The notes under the pieces were generated by a model. It saw only the letters and a program-made list of their open reading frames with translations, made no database searches and had not been told where the DNA came from. From positions 24,815,001 through 24,879,000 of the forward strand of contig CM072869.1 of the NCBI GenBank assembly GCA_036937835.1: a stretch of DNA of 64,000 bases, in the 5' to 3' direction. Positions 1 through 13,700 of the stretch are shown here, piece by piece. The stretch is from Pampus argenteus (Eukaryota; Chordata; Actinopteri; Scombriformes; Stromateidae). The position numbers were made by a program, and so were the translations under genes. Each line of letters starts with the position of its first letter. The first letter of the stretch is position 1.

Positions 1-422
1 AAGCTATTTTTACAAATGTTACAGTAAACGTTGTAAGAAGCTGGCAGAAGTGAGTTTTTTGGTCCTAATCATTAGAAATCAGCTACTTGTTGATGGCAAA
101 CATGATTTTGATTGAAAATATTGCTCTTTGTTAGAGAAAAACTGTAGTTGTCATTTTTGGCCTTCTCTCGCCGAGAGAAACCTTTTTTTTTTCACAAATG
201 TTTGAGTAAAAGTTGTAAGAAGCTGGCAGAAGTGTTTTTTGGTCCTAATCATTAGAAATCAGTTACTTGTTGATGGCAAACATGATTTTGATTGAAATGA
301 TTGCTCTTTGTTAAAGAAAAACTGTATTTGTCATTTTTAGCGTTCTCTTGTCGAGAGAAAAATACATTTAGAAAAGTTACAGTAAAAGCTGTGAGAAGCT
401 CGCAGAAGTCAGTTTTTTGGTC

Positions 423-433
423 CTAATCATTAG
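423..433. repeat. Second short palindrome CTAATCATTAG (representative)
   Basis: This 11-bp inverted repeat (CTAAT, C, ATTAG) sits about 100 bp upstream of the next main dyad in nearly every monomer and lies in the most conserved part of the repeat. Rare variants keep the symmetry (CTAATTATTAG near 603, 46383 and 56554). Others break it (cataagaaatc near 34293, 39313, 46207 and 56381; cattaaaatc near 13319, 20315, 25875, 28912 and 30887). Function is unknown. Confidence 0.7.
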
Positions 434-530
434 AAATCAGTTACTTGTTGATGGCAAACATGGTTTTGATTGAAAAAAATGCTCTTTATTTAAGAAAAAC
501 TGTAGTTGTCATTTTTTGCCTTCTCTCGCC

Positions 531-547
531 GAGAGAAACCTATTTTT
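531..547. repeat. Conserved dyad in each monomer (representative)
   Basis: The 17-mer TTCTCTCGCCGAGAGAA has 8-bp complementary arms around one base. The same position in other monomers reads TTCTCTCGACGAGAGAA (8-bp arms), TTCTCTCATCGAGAGAA (7-bp), TTCTCTCGTCTAGAGAA and TTCTCTTGTCTAGAGAA (6-bp), and TTCTCTTGTCGAGAGAA (6-bp plus G-T). Only the ...TCGATAGAA variant breaks an arm. Variation is concentrated in the centre while the arms persist. It could form a small cruciform or be a dimeric protein site; this is inference. Confidence 0.85.
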
Positions 548-3500
548 TACAAATGTTTCAGTAAAAGCTGTAAGAAGCTCGCAGAAGTGAGTTTTTTGGT
601 CCTAATTATTAGAAATCAGTTACTTGTTGATGGCAAACATGGTTTTGATTGAAAAAAATGCTCTTTATTTAAGAAAAACTGTAGTTGTCATGTTTGGCCT
701 TCTCTTGTCTAGAGAAAGCTATTTTTACAAATGTTACAGTAAAAGTTGTAAGAAGCTAGCAGAAGTGAGTTTTTTGGTCCTAATCATTAGAAATCAGTTA
801 CTTGTTGATGGCAAACATGGTTTTGATTAAAAATATTGCTCTTTATTTAAGAAAAACTGTAGTTGTCATGTTTGGCCTTCTCTTGTCTAGAGAAAGCTAT
901 TTTTACAAATGTTACAGTAAAAGTTGTAAGAAGCTCGCAGAAGTGAGTTTTTTGGTCCTAATCATTAGAAATCAGTTACTTGTTGATGGCAAACATGGTT
1001 TTAATTGAAAATATTGCTCTTTGTTTAAGAAAAACTGTATTTGTCATTTTTGGCGTTCTCTTGTCGATAGAAAAATACATTTAGAAATGTTACTGTAAAA
1101 GCTGGAACAAGCAGGCAGAAGTGAGTTTTTTGGTCCTAATCATTAGAAATCAGTTACCTGTTGATGGCAAACATTATTTTGATTGAAAATATTGCTCTTT
1201 ATTTTAGATAAACTGTAGTTATCATTTTTTGCCTTCTCTCGCCGAGAGAAACCTATTTTTTACAAATGTTTCAGTAAAAGCTGTAAGAAGTTTGCAGAAG
1301 TGAGTTTTTTGGTCCTAATCATTAGAAATCAGTTACTTGTTGATGGCAAACATGATTTTGATTGAAATGATTGCTCTTTGTTAAAGAAAAACTGTATTTG
1401 TCATTTCTGGCCTTCTCTCGTCTAGAGAAAGCTATTTTTACAAATGTTACAGTAAAAGCTGTAAGAAGCTCGCAGAAGTGAGTTTTTTGGTCCTAATCAT
1501 TAGAAATCAGTTACTTGTTGATGGCAAACATGATTTTGATTGAAAATATTGCTCTTTGTTAAAGAAAAACTGTATTTGTCATTTTTGGCGTTCTCTTGTG
1601 GAGAGAAAAATACATTTAGAAATGTTACTGTAAATGCTGGAAGAAGCAGGCAGAAGTGAGTCTTTTGGTCCTAATCATTAGAAATCAGTTACTTGTTGAT
1701 GGCAAACATGATTTTGATTGAAAATATTGCTCTTTGTTTAAGAAAAACTGTATTTGTCATTTTTAGCGTTCTCTTGTCGAGAGAAAAATACATTTAGAAA
1801 AGTTACAGTAAAAGCTGTGAGAAGCTCGCAGAAGTCAGTTTTTTGGTCCTAATCATTAGAAATCAGTTACTTGTTGATGGCAAACATGGTTTTGATTGAA
1901 AAAAATGCTCTTTATTTAAGAAAAACTGTAGTTGTCATTTTTTGCCTTCTCTCGCCGAGAGAAACCTATTTTTTACAAATGTTTCAGTAAAAGCTGTAAG
2001 AAGCTCGCAGAAGTGAGTTTTTTGGTCCTAATCATTAGAAATCAGTTACTTGTTGATGGCAAACATGGTTTTGATTGAAAAAAATGCTCTTTATTTAAGA
2101 AAAACTGTAGTTGTCATGTTTGGCCTTCTCTTGTCTAGAGAAAGCTATTTTTACAAATGTTACAGTAAAAGTTGTAAGAAGCTAGCAGAAGTGAGTTTTT
2201 TGGTCCTAATCATTAGAAATCAGTTACTTGTTGATGGCAAACATGGTTTTGATTAAAAATATTGCTCTTTATTTAAGAAAAACTGTAGTTGTCATGTTTG
2301 GCCTTCTCTTGTCTAGAGAAAGCTATTTTTACAAATGTTACAGTAAATGTTGTAAGAAGCTCGCAGAAGTGAGTTTTTTGGTCCTAATCATTAGAAATCA
2401 GTTACTTGTTGATGGCAAACATGGTTTTAATTGAAAATATTGCTCTTTGTTTAAGAAAAACTGTATTTGTCATTTCTGGCCTTCTCTCGTCTAGAGAAAG
2501 CTATTTTTACAAATGTTACAGTAAAAGCTGTAAGAAGCTCGCAGAAGTGAGTTTTTTGGTCCTAATCATTAGAAATCAGTTACTTGTTGATGGCAAACAT
2601 GATTTTGATTGAAAATATTGCTCTTTGTTAAAGAAAAACTGTATTTGTCATTTTTGGCCTTCTCTCATCGAGAGAAACCTATTTTTTTTACAAATGTTTG
2701 AGTAAAAGCTGTAAGAAGCTGGCAGAAGTGAGTTTTTTGGTCCTAATCATTAGAAATCAGTTACTTGTTGATGGGAAACATTATTTTGATTGAAAATATT
2801 GCTCTTTGTTTAAGAAAAACTGTATTTGTCATTTTTGCCGTTCTCTTGTCGAGAGAAAAATACATTTAGAAATGTTACTGTAAAAGCTGTAAGAAGCAGG
2901 CAGAAGTGAGTTTTTTGGTCCTAATCATTAGAAATCAGTTACTTGTTGATGGCAAACATGGTTTTAATTGAAAATATTGCTCTTTGTTTAAGAAAAACTG
3001 TATTTGTCATTTTTGGCGTTCTCTTGTCGATAGAAAAATACATTTAGAAATGTTACTGTAAAAGCTGGAAGAAGCAGGCAGAATTGAGTTGTTTGGTCCT
3101 AATCATTAGAAATCAGTTACTTGTTGATGGCAAACATGGTTTTAATTTAAATTTTGCTGTTTATTTAAGAAAAACTGCAGTCATCATTTTTGGGCTTCTC
3201 TCATCGAGAGAAACCTATTTTTTTTTTACTAATTGTTTGAGTAAAAGCTGTAAGAAGCTGGCAGAAGTGAGTTTTTTTGTCCTAATCATTAGAAATCAGT
3301 TACTTGTTAATGGCAAACATGATTTTGATTGAAATGATTGCTCTTTGTTAAAGAAAAACTGTATTTGTCATTTTTTGCCTTCTCTCGCCGAGAGAAACCT
3401 ATTTTTTACAAATGTTTCAGTAAAAGCTGTAAGAAGCTCACAGAAGTGAGTTTTTTGGTCCTAATCATTAGAAATCAGTTACTTGTTGATGGCAAACATG

Positions 3501-3915
3501 ATTTTGATTGAAATGATTGCTCTTTGTTAAAGAAAAACTGTATTTGTCATTTCTGGCCTTCTCTCGTCTAGAGAAAGCTATTTTTACAAATGTTACAGTA
3601 AAAGCTGTAAGAAGCTCGCAGAAGTGAGTTTTTTGGTCCTAATCATTAGAAATCAGTTACTTGTTGATGGCAAACATGATTTTGATTGAAATGATTGCTC
3701 TTTGTTAAAGAAAAACTGTATTTGTCATTTCTGGCTTTCTCTCGTCTAGAGAAAGCTATTTTTACAAATGTTACAGTAAAAGCTGTAAGAAGCTCGCAGA
3801 AGTGAGTTTTTTGGTCCTAATCATTAGAAATCAGTTACTTGTTGATGGCAAACATGATTTTGATTGAAATGATTGCTCTTTGTTAAAGAAAATCTGTATT
3901 TGTCATTTCTGGCCT

Positions 3916-5980
3916 TCTCTTGTCGATAGAAAAATACATTTAGAAATGTTACTGTAAAAGATGGAAGAAGCAGGCAGAAGTGAGTTTTTTGGTCCTAATC
4001 ATTAGAAATCAGTTACTTGTTGATGGCAAACATGATTTTGATGGAAATTATTGCTCTTTGTTAAAGAAAAACTGTATTTGTCATTTCTGGCCTTCTCTCG
4101 TCTAGAGAAAGCTATTTTTACAAATGTTTGAGTAAAAGCTGTAAGAAGCTGGCAGAAGTGAGTTTTTTGGCCCTAATCATTAGAAATCAGTTTCTTGTTG
4201 ATGTCAAACATGATTTTGATTGAAAATATTGCTCTTTGTTAAAGAAAAACTGTAGTTGTCATGTTTGGCCTTCTCTCGCCGAGAGAAACCTTTTTTTTTT
4301 TTTTACAAATGTTTGAGTAAAAGCTGTAAGAAGCTGGCAGAAGTGAGTTTTTTGTTCCTAATCATTAGAAATCAGTTACTTGATGATGGCAAACATTATT
4401 TTGATTGAAAATATTGCTCTTTGTTTAAGAAAAACTGTATTTGTCATTTTTGGCGTTCTCTTGTTGAGAGAAAAATACATTTAGAAATGTTACTGTAAAA
4501 GCTGGAAGAAGCAGGCAGAAGTGAGTTTTTTGGTCCTAATCATTAGAAATCAGTTACTTGTTGATGGGAAACATTATTTAGATTGAAAATATTGCTCTTT
4601 GTTTAAGAAAAACTGTATTTGTAATTTTTGGCGTTCTCTTGTGGAGAGAAAAATACATTTAGAAATGTTACTGTAAATGCTGGAAGAAGCAGGCAGAAGT
4701 GAGTTTTTTGGTCCTAATCATTAGAAATCAGTTACTTGTTGATGGCAAACATGATTTTGATTGAAAATATTGCTCTTTGTTTAAGAAAAACTGTATTTGT
4801 CATTTTTGGCGTTCTCTTGTCGAGAGAAAAATACATCTAGAAAAGTTACAGTAAAAGCTGTGAGAAGCTCGCAGAAGTGAGTTTTTTGGTCCTAATCATT
4901 AGAAATCAGTTACTTGTTGATGGCAAACATGATTTTGATTGAAATGATTGCTCTTTGTTAAAGAAAAACTGTATTTGTCATTTCTGGCCTTCTCTCGTCT
5001 AGAGAAAGCTATTTTTACAAATATTACAGTAAAAGCTGTAAGAAGCTGGCAGAAGTGAATTTTTTGGTCCTAATCATTAGAAATCAGTTACTTGTTGATG
5101 GCAAACATGGTTTTAATTGAAAATATTGCTCTTTGTTTAAGAAAAACTGTATTTGTCATTTTTGGAGTTCTCTTGTCGAGAGAAAAATACATTTAGAAAT
5201 GTTACTGTAAAAGCTGGAAGAAGCAGGCAAAATTGAGTTTTTTGGTCCTAATCATTAGAAATCAGTTACCTGTTGATGGCAAACATTATTTTGATTGAAA
5301 ATATTGCTCTTTGTTTTAGATAAACTGTAGTTGTCATTTTTTGCCTTCTCTCGCCGAGAGAAACCTATTTTTTACAAATGTTTCAGTAAAAGCTGTAAGA
5401 AGCTCGCAGAAGTGAGTTTTTTGGTCCTAATCATTAGAAATCAGTTACTTGTTGATGGCAAACATGGTTTTGATTGAAAAAAATGCTCTTTATTTAAGAA
5501 AAACTGTAGTTGTCATGTTTGGCCTTCTCTTGTCTAGAGAAAGCTATTTTTACAAATGTTACAGTAAAAGTTGTAAGAAGCTAGCAGAAGTGAGTTTTTT
5601 GGTCCTAATCATTAGAAATCAGTTACTTGTTGATGGCAAACATGGTTTTGATTAAAAATATTGCTCTTTATTTAAGAAAAACTGTAGTTGTCATGTTTGG
5701 CCTTCTCTTGTCTAGAGAAAGCTATTTTTACAAATGTTACAGTAAAAGTTGTAAGAAGCTCGCAGAAGTGAGTTTTTTGGTCCTAATCATTAGAAATCAG
5801 TTACTTGTTGATGGCAAACATGGTTTTAATTGAAAATATTGCTCTTTGTTTAAGAAAAACTGTATTTGTCATTTTTGGCGTTCTCTTGTCGATAGAAAAA
5901 TACATTTAGAAATGTTACTGTAAAAGCTGGAAGAAGCAGGCAGAAGTGAGTTTTTTGGTCCTAATCATTAGAAATCAGTT
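3916..5980. repeat. Satellite block equivalent to the LINE-free insertion site
   Basis: About 3916-5222 matches the left flank of the Rex1-like LINE (about 47380-48498, offset about 43.28 kb on its right side). 5224-5980 matches the right flank (51401-52157, offset 46,177). Shared private variants are gatggaagaagcaggcag, catgattttgatggaaattatt, gatgggaaacattatttagatt, ttgtggagagaaaa, and on the right side gaaaaaaatgctc. This block has one extra monomer (about 4120-4310) absent near the LINE. It therefore preserves the uninterrupted satellite order into which the LINE inserted. Confidence 0.85.
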
Positions 5981-7288
5981 ACCTGTTGATGGCAAACATT
6001 ATTTTGATTGAAAATATTGCTCTTTATTTTAGATAAACTGTAGTTGTCATTTTTTGCCTTCTCTCGCCGAGAGAAACCTATTTTTTACAAATGTTTCAGT
6101 AAAAGCTGTAAGAAGTTTGCAGAAGTGAGTTTTTTGGTCCTAATCATTAGAAATCAGTTACTTGTTGATGGCAAACATGGTTTTGATTGAAATGATCTCT
6201 CTTTGTTAAAGAAAAACTGTATTTGTCATTTCTGGCCTTCTCTCGTCTAGAGAAAGCTATTTTTACAAATGTTACAGTAAAAGTTGTAAGAAGCTGGTAG
6301 AAGTGAGTTTTTTGGTCCTAATCATTAGAAATCAGTTAGTTGTTGATGGCAAACATGATTTTGATTGAAAATATTGCTCTTTGTTAAAGAAAAACTGTAG
6401 TTGTCATTTTTGGCCTTCTCTCGACAAGAGAAACCTTTTTTTTTTTACAAATGTTTGAGTAAAAGCTGTAAGAAGCTGGCAGAAGTGAGTTTTTTGGTCC
6501 TAATCATTAGAAATCAGTTACTTGTTGATGGCAAACATGATTTTGATTGAAATGATTGCTCTTTGTTAAAGAAAAACTGTAGTTGTCATGTTTGGCCTTC
6601 TCTTGTCTAGAGAAAGCTATTTTTACAAATGTTACAGTAAAAGTTGTAAGAAGCTAGCAGAAGTGAGTTTTTTGGTCCTAATCATTAGAAATCAGTTACT
6701 TGTTGATGGCAAACATGGTTTTGATTAAAAATATTGCTCTTTATTTAAGAAAAACTGTAGTTGTCATGTTTGGCCTTCTCTTGTCTAGAGAAAGCTATTT
6801 TTACAAATGTTACAGTAAAAGTTGTAAGAAGCTCGCAGAAGTGAGTTTTTTGGTCCTAATCATTAGAAATCAGTTACTTGTTGATGGCAAACATGGTTTT
6901 AATTGAAAATATTGCTCTTTGTTTAAGAAAAACTGTATTTGTCATTTTTGGCGTTCTCTTGTCGATAGAAAAATACATTTAGAAATGTTACTGTAAAAGC
7001 TGGAAGAAGCAGGCAGAAGTGAGTTTTTTGGTCCTAATCATTAGAAATCAGTTACCTGTTGATGGCAAACATTATTTTGATTGAAAATATTGCTCTTTAT
7101 TTTAGATAAACTGTAGTTGTCATTTTTTGCCTTCTCTCGCCGAGAGAAACCTATTTTTTACAAATGTTTCAGTAAAAGCTGTAAGAAGTTTGCAGAAGTG
7201 AGTTTTTTGGTCCTAATCATTAGAAATCAGTTACTTGTTGATGGCAAACATGGTTTTGATTGAAATGATCTCTCTTTGTTAAAGAAAA
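5505..7288. repeat. Higher-order duplication, 1,073-bp period
   Basis: About 5505-6215 recurs at 6578-7288 (six-monomer offset). Shared private variant: gaaatgatctctctttg at about 6187 and 7260. The copies diverge at the next dyad-side segment (gtatttgtcatttctgg against gtagttgtcatgtttgg). Confidence 0.75.
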
Positions 7289-10200
7289 ACTGTAGTTGTC
7301 ATGTTTGGCCTTCTCTTGTCTAGAGAAAGCTATTTTTACAAATGTTACAGTAAAAGTTGTAAGAAGCTCGCAGAAGTGAGTTTTTTGGTCCTAATCATTA
7401 GAAATCAGTTACTTGTTGATGGCAAACATGGTTTTAATTGAAAATATTGCTCTTTATTTAAGAAAAACTGCAGTTGTCATTTTTGGGCTTCTCTCATCGA
7501 GAGAAACCTATTTTTTTTACAAATGTTTGAGTAAAAGCTGTAAGAAGCTGGCAGAAGTGAGTTTTTTGGTCCTAATCATTAGAAATCAGTTACCTGTTGA
7601 TGGCAAACATTATTTTGACTGAAAATATTGCTCTTTGTTTTAGATAAACTGTAGTTGTCATTTTTTGCCTTCTCTCGCCGAGAGAAACCTATTTCTTACA
7701 AATGTTTCAGTAAAAGCTGGAAGAAGCAGGCAGAAGTGAGTTTTTTGGTCCTAATCATTAGAAATCAGTTACTTGTTGATGGCAAACATGGTTTTAATTG
7801 AAAATATTGCTCTTTATTTAAGAAAAACTGCAGTTGTCATTTTTGGGCTTCTCTCATCGAGAGAAACTTATTTTTTTTTTTACAAATGTTTGAGTAAAAG
7901 CTGTAAGAAGCTGGCAGAAGTAAGTTTTTTGGTCCTAATCATTAGAAATCAGTTACTTGTTGATGGCAAACATGGTTTTGATTGAAATGATTGCTCTTTG
8001 TTAAAGAAAAACTGTATTTGTCATTTCTAGCCTTCTCTCGTCTAGAGAAAGCTATTTTTACAAATGTTACAGTAAAAGTTGTAAGAAGCTGGCAGAAGTG
8101 AGTTTTTTGGTCCTAATCATTAGAAATCAGTTACTTGTTGATGGCAAACATGATTTTGATTGAAAATATTGCTCTTTGTTTAAGAAAAACTGTATTTGTC
8201 ATTTTTGGCGTTCTCTTGTCGAGAGAAAAATACATTTAGAAATGTTACTGTAAAAGCTGGAAGAAGCAGGCAGAAGTACTTTTTTTGGTCCTAATCATTA
8301 GAAATCAGTTACCTGTTGATGGCAAACATTATTTTCATTAAAAAATATTGCTCTTCGTTTTAGAAAAACTGTATTTGTCATTTCTGGCCTTCTCTCGTCT
8401 AGAGAAAGCTATTTTTACAAAGGTACAGTAAAAGCTGTAAGAAGGTCGCAGAAGTGAGTTTTTTGGGCCTAATCATTAGAAATCAGTTACTTGTTGATGG
8501 CAAAAATGATTTTGATTGAAAATATTGCTCTTTGTTTTAGATAAACTGTAGTTGTCATTTTTTGCCTTCTCTCGCCGAGAGAAACCTATTTTTTACAAAT
8601 GTTTCAGTAAAAGCTGTAAGAAGCTCGCAGAAGTGAGTTTTTTGGTCCTAATCATTAGAAATCAGTTACTTGTTGATGGCAAACATGATTTTGATTGAAA
8701 TGATTGCTCTTTGTTAAAGAAAAACTGTATTTGTCATTTCTGGCCTTCTCTCGTCTAGAGAAAGCTATTTTTACAAATGTTACAGTAAGAGCTGTAAGAA
8801 GCTCGCAGAAGTGAGTTTTTTGGTCCTAATCATTAGAAATCAGTTACTTGTTGATGGCAAACATGATTTTGATTGAAAATATTACTCTTTGTTAAAGAAA
8901 AACTGTATTTGTCATTTTTGGCCTTCTCTCATCGAGAGAAACCTATTTTTTTTACAAATGTTTGAGTAAAAGCTGTAAGAAGCTGGCAGAAGTGAGTTTT
9001 TTGGTCCTAATCATTAGAAATCAGCTACTTGTTGATGGCAAACATGGTTTTGATTAAAAATATTGCTCTTTGTTTAAGAAAAACTGTATTTGTCATTTTT
9101 GGCGTTCTCTTGTCGATAGAAAAATACATTTAGAAATGTTACTGTAAAAGCTGGAAGAAGCAGGCAGAAGTGAGTTTTTTGGTCCTAATCATTAGAAATC
9201 AGTTACTTGTTGATGGCAAACATTATTTTGATTGAAAATATTGCTCTTTGTTTAAGAAAAACTGTATTTGTCATTTTTGGCGTTCTCTTGTCGAGAGAAA
9301 AATACATTTAGAAATGTTACTGTAAAAGCTAGAAGAAGCAGGCAGAAGTGAGTTTTTTGGTCCTAATCATTAGAAATCAGTTACTTGTTGATGGCAAACA
9401 TGGTTTTGATTGAAAATATTGCTCTTTATTTACGAAAAACTGTAGTTGTCATGTTTGGCCTTCTCTTGTCTAGAGAAAGCTATTTTTACAAATGTTACAG
9501 TAAAAGTTGTAAGAAGCTCGCAGAAGTGAGTTTTTTGGTCCTAATCATTAGAAATCAGTTACTTGTTGATGGCAAACATGGTTTTAATTGAAAATATTGC
9601 TCTTTATTTAAGAAAAACTGCAGTTGTCATTTTTGGGCTTCTCTCATCGAGAGAAACCTATTTTTTTTACAAATGTTTGAGTAAAAGCTGTAAGAAGCTG
9701 GCAGAAGTGAGTTTTTTGGTCCTAATCATTAGAAATCAGTTAGTTGTTGATGGCAAACATGATTTTGATTGAAAATATTGCTCTTTGTTAAAGAAAAACT
9801 GTAGTTGTCATTTTTGGCCTTCTCTCGACGAGAGAAACCTTTTTTTTTTTTTTACAAATGTTTGAGTAAAAGCTGTAAGAAGCTGGCAGAAGTGAGTTTT
9901 TTGGTCCTAATCATTAGAAATCAGTTACTTGTTGATGGCAAACATTATTTTGATTGAAAATATTGCTCTTTGTTTAAGAAAAACTGTATTTGTCATTTTT
10001 GGCGTTCTCTTGTCGAGAGAAAAATACATTTAGAAAAGTTACAGTAAAAGCTGTGAGAAGCTTGCAGAAGTGAGTTTTTTGGTCCTAATCATTAGAAATC
10101 AGTTACTTGTTGATGGCAAACATGATTTTGATTGAAATGATTGCTCTTTGTTAAAGAAAAACTGTATTTGTCATTTCTGGCCTTCTCTCGTCTAGAGAAA

Positions 10201-10769
10201 GCTATTTTTACAAATATTACAGTAAAAGCTGTAAGAAGCTGGCAGAAGTGAGTTTTTTGGTCCTAATCATTAGAAATCAGTTACTTGTTGATGGCAAACA
10301 TGGTTTTAATTGAAAATATTGCTCTTTGTTTAAGAAAAACTGTATTTGTCATTTTTGGCGTTCTCTTGTCGAGAGAAAAATACATTTAGAAATGTTACTG
10401 TAAAAGCTGGAAGAAGCAGGCAAAATTGAGTTTTTTGGTCCTAATCATTAGAAATCAGTTACCTGTTGATGGCAAACATTTTTTTTGATTGAAAATATTG
10501 CTCTTTGTTTTAGATAAACTGTAGTTGTCATTTTTTGCCTTCTCTCGCCGAGAGAAACCTATTTTTTACAAATGTTTCAGTAAAAGCTGTAAGAAGCTCG
10601 CAGAAGTGAGTTTTTTGGTCCTAATCATTAGAAATCAGTTACTTGTTGATGGCAAACATGGTTTTGATTGAAAATATTGCTCTTTATTTAAGAAAAACTG
10701 TAGTTGTCATGTTTGGCCTTCTCTTGTCTAGAGAAAGCTTTTTTTTACAAATGTTACAGTAAAAGTTGT

Positions 10770-13700
10770 AAGAAGCTCGCAGAAGTGAGTTTTTTGGTCC
10801 TAATCATTAGAAATCAGTTACTTGTTGATGGCAAACATGGTTTTGATTGAAAATATTGCTCTTTATTTACGAAAAACTGTAATTGTCATGTTTGGCCTTC
10901 TCTTGTCTAGAGAAAGCTATTTTTACAAATGTTACAGTTAAAGTTGTAAGAAGCTCGCAGAAGTGAGTTTTTTGGTCCTAATCATTAGAAATCAGTTACT
11001 TGTTGATGGCAAACATGGTTTTAATTGAAATGATTGCTCTTTGTTAAAGAAAAACTGTATTTGTCATTTTTGGCCTTCTCTCATCGAGAGAAACCTTTTT
11101 TTTTTTTTTTACAAATGTTTGAGTAAAAGCTGTAAGAAGCTGGCAGAAGTGAGTTTTTTGGTCCTAATCATTAGAAATCAGTTACTTGTTGATGGCAAAC
11201 ATGATTTTGATTGAAATGATTGCTCTTTGTTAAAGAAAAACTGTATTTGTCATTTCTGGCCTTCTCTCGTCTAGAGAAAGCTATTTTTACAAATGTTACA
11301 GTAAAAGCTGTAAGAAGCTCGCAGAAGTGAGTTTTTTTGTCCTAATCATTAGAAATCAGTTACTTGTTGATGGCAAACATGGTTTTAATTGAAATGATTG
11401 CTCTTTGTTAAAGAAAAACTGTATTTGTCATTTTTGGCCTTCTCTCATCGAGAGAAACCTATTTTTTTTTTTACAAATGTTTGAGTAAAAGCTGTAACAA
11501 GCTCGCAGAAGTGAGTTTTTTGGTCCTAATCATTAGAAATCAGTTACTTGTTGATGGCAAACATGATTTTGATTGAAAATATTGCTCTTTGTTAAAGAAA
11601 AACTGTATTTGTCATTTTTGGCCTTCTCTCATCGAGAGAAACCTATTTTTTTTTACAAATGTTTGAGTAAAAGCTGTAAGAAGCTGGCAGAAGTGAGTTT
11701 TTTGGTCCTAATCATTAGAAATCAGTTACTTGTTGATGGCAAACATTATTTTGATTGAAAATATTGCTCTTTGTTTAAGAAAAACTGTATTTGTCATTTT
11801 TGGCGTTCTCTTGTCGAGAGAAAAATACATTTAGAAATGTTACTGTAAAAGCTGGAAGAAGCAGGCAGAAGTGAGTTTTTTGGTCCTAATCATTAGAAAT
11901 CAGTTACTTGTTGATGGCAAACATGATTTTGATTGAAATGATTGCTCTTTGTTAAAGAAAATCTGTATTTGTCATTTCTGGCCTTCTCTCGTCTAGAGAA
12001 AGCTATTCTTACAAATGTTACAGTAAAAGCTGTAAGAAGCTCGCAGAAGTGAGTTTTTTGGTCCTAATCATTAGAAATCAGTTACTTGTTGATGGCAAAC
12101 ATGGTTTTAATTGAAAATATTGCTCTTTGTTTAAGAAAAACTGTATTTGTCATTTTTGGTGTTCTCTTGTCGATAGAAAAATACATTTAGAAATGTTACT
12201 GTAAAAGCTGGAAGAAGCAGGCAGAATTGAGTTTTTTGGTCCTAATCATTAGAAATCAGTTACCTGTTGATGGCAAACATGATTTTGATTGGAAATATTG
12301 CTCTTTGTTTTAGATAAACTGTAGTTGTCATTTTTTGCCTTCTCTCGCCGAGAGAAACCTATTTTTTACAAATGTTTCAGTAAAAGCTGTAAGAAGCTCG
12401 CAGAAGTGAGTTTTTTGGTCCTAATCATTAGAAACCAGTTACTTGTTGATGGCAAACATGATTTTGATTGAAATGATTGCTCTTTGTTAAAGAAAAACTG
12501 TATTTGTCATTTCTGGCCTTCTCTCGTCTAGAGAAAGCTATTTTTACAAATGTTACAGTAAAAGCTGTAAGAAGCTCGCAGAAGTAAGTTTTTTGGTCCT
12601 AATCATTAGAAATCAGTTACTTGTTGATGGCAAACATGATTTTGATTGAAAATATTGCTCTTTGTTTAAGAAAAACTGTATTTGTCATTTTTGGCGTTCT
12701 CTTGTCGAGAGAAAAATACATTTAGAAATGTTACTGTAAAAGCTGGAAGAAGCAGGCAAAATTGAGTTTTTTGGTCCTAATCATTAGAAATCAGTTACCT
12801 GTTGATGGCAAACATTTTTTTTGATTGAAAATATTGCTCTTTGTTTTAGATAAACTGTAGTTGTCATTTTTTGCCTTCTCTCGCCGAGAGAAACCTATTT
12901 TTTACAAATGTTTCAGTAAAAGCTGTAAGAAGCTCGCAGAAGTGAGTTTTTTGGTCCTAATCATTAGAAATCAGTTACTTGTTGATGGCAAACATGGTTT
13001 TGATTGAAAATATTGCTCTTTATTTAAGAAAAACTGTAGTTGTCATGTTTGGCCTTCTCTTGTCTAGAGAAAGCTATTTTTACAAATGTTACAGTAAAAG
13101 TTGTAAGAAGCTCGCAGAAGTGAGTTTTTTGGTCCTAATCATTAGAAATCAGTTACTTGTTGATGGCAAACATGGTTTTAATTGAAAATATTGCTCTTTG
13201 TTTAAGAAAAACTGTATTTGTCATTTTTGGCGTTCTCTTGTCGATAGAAAAATACATTTAGAAATGTTACTGTAAAAGCTGGAAGAAGCAGGCAGAAGTG
13301 AGTTTTTTGGTCCTAATCATTAAAATCAGTTACCTGTTGATGGCAAACATTATTTTGATTGAAAATATTGCTCTTTGTTTTAGATAAACTGTAGTTGTCA
13401 TTTTTTGCCTTCTCTCGCCGAGAGAAACCTATTTTTTACAAATGTTTCAGTAAAAGCTGTAAGAAGCTCGCAGAAGTGAGTTTTTTGGTCCTAATCATTA
13501 GAAATCAGTTACTTGTTGATGGCAAACATGGTTTTGATTGAAAATATTGCTCTTTATTTACGAAAAACTGTAGTTGTCATGTTTGGCCTTCTCTTGTCTA
13601 GAGAAAGCTATTTTTACAAATGTTACAGTAAAAGTTGTAAGAAGCTCGCAGAAGTGAGTTTTTTGGTCCTAATCATTAGAAATCAGTTACTTGTTGATGG

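Larger units (their letters stand above)
315..2469. repeat. Higher-order duplication, 1,426-bp period
   Basis: About 315-1043 recurs at 1741-2469 with a constant 1,426-bp offset (8 monomers). Shared private variants include gaagtcag after gctgtgagaagctcgcag (near 405 and 1831) and the gaaaaaaatgctc variant (near 650 and 2078). One visible difference is cagtaaaagttgt against cagtaaatgttgt. Confidence 0.8.
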
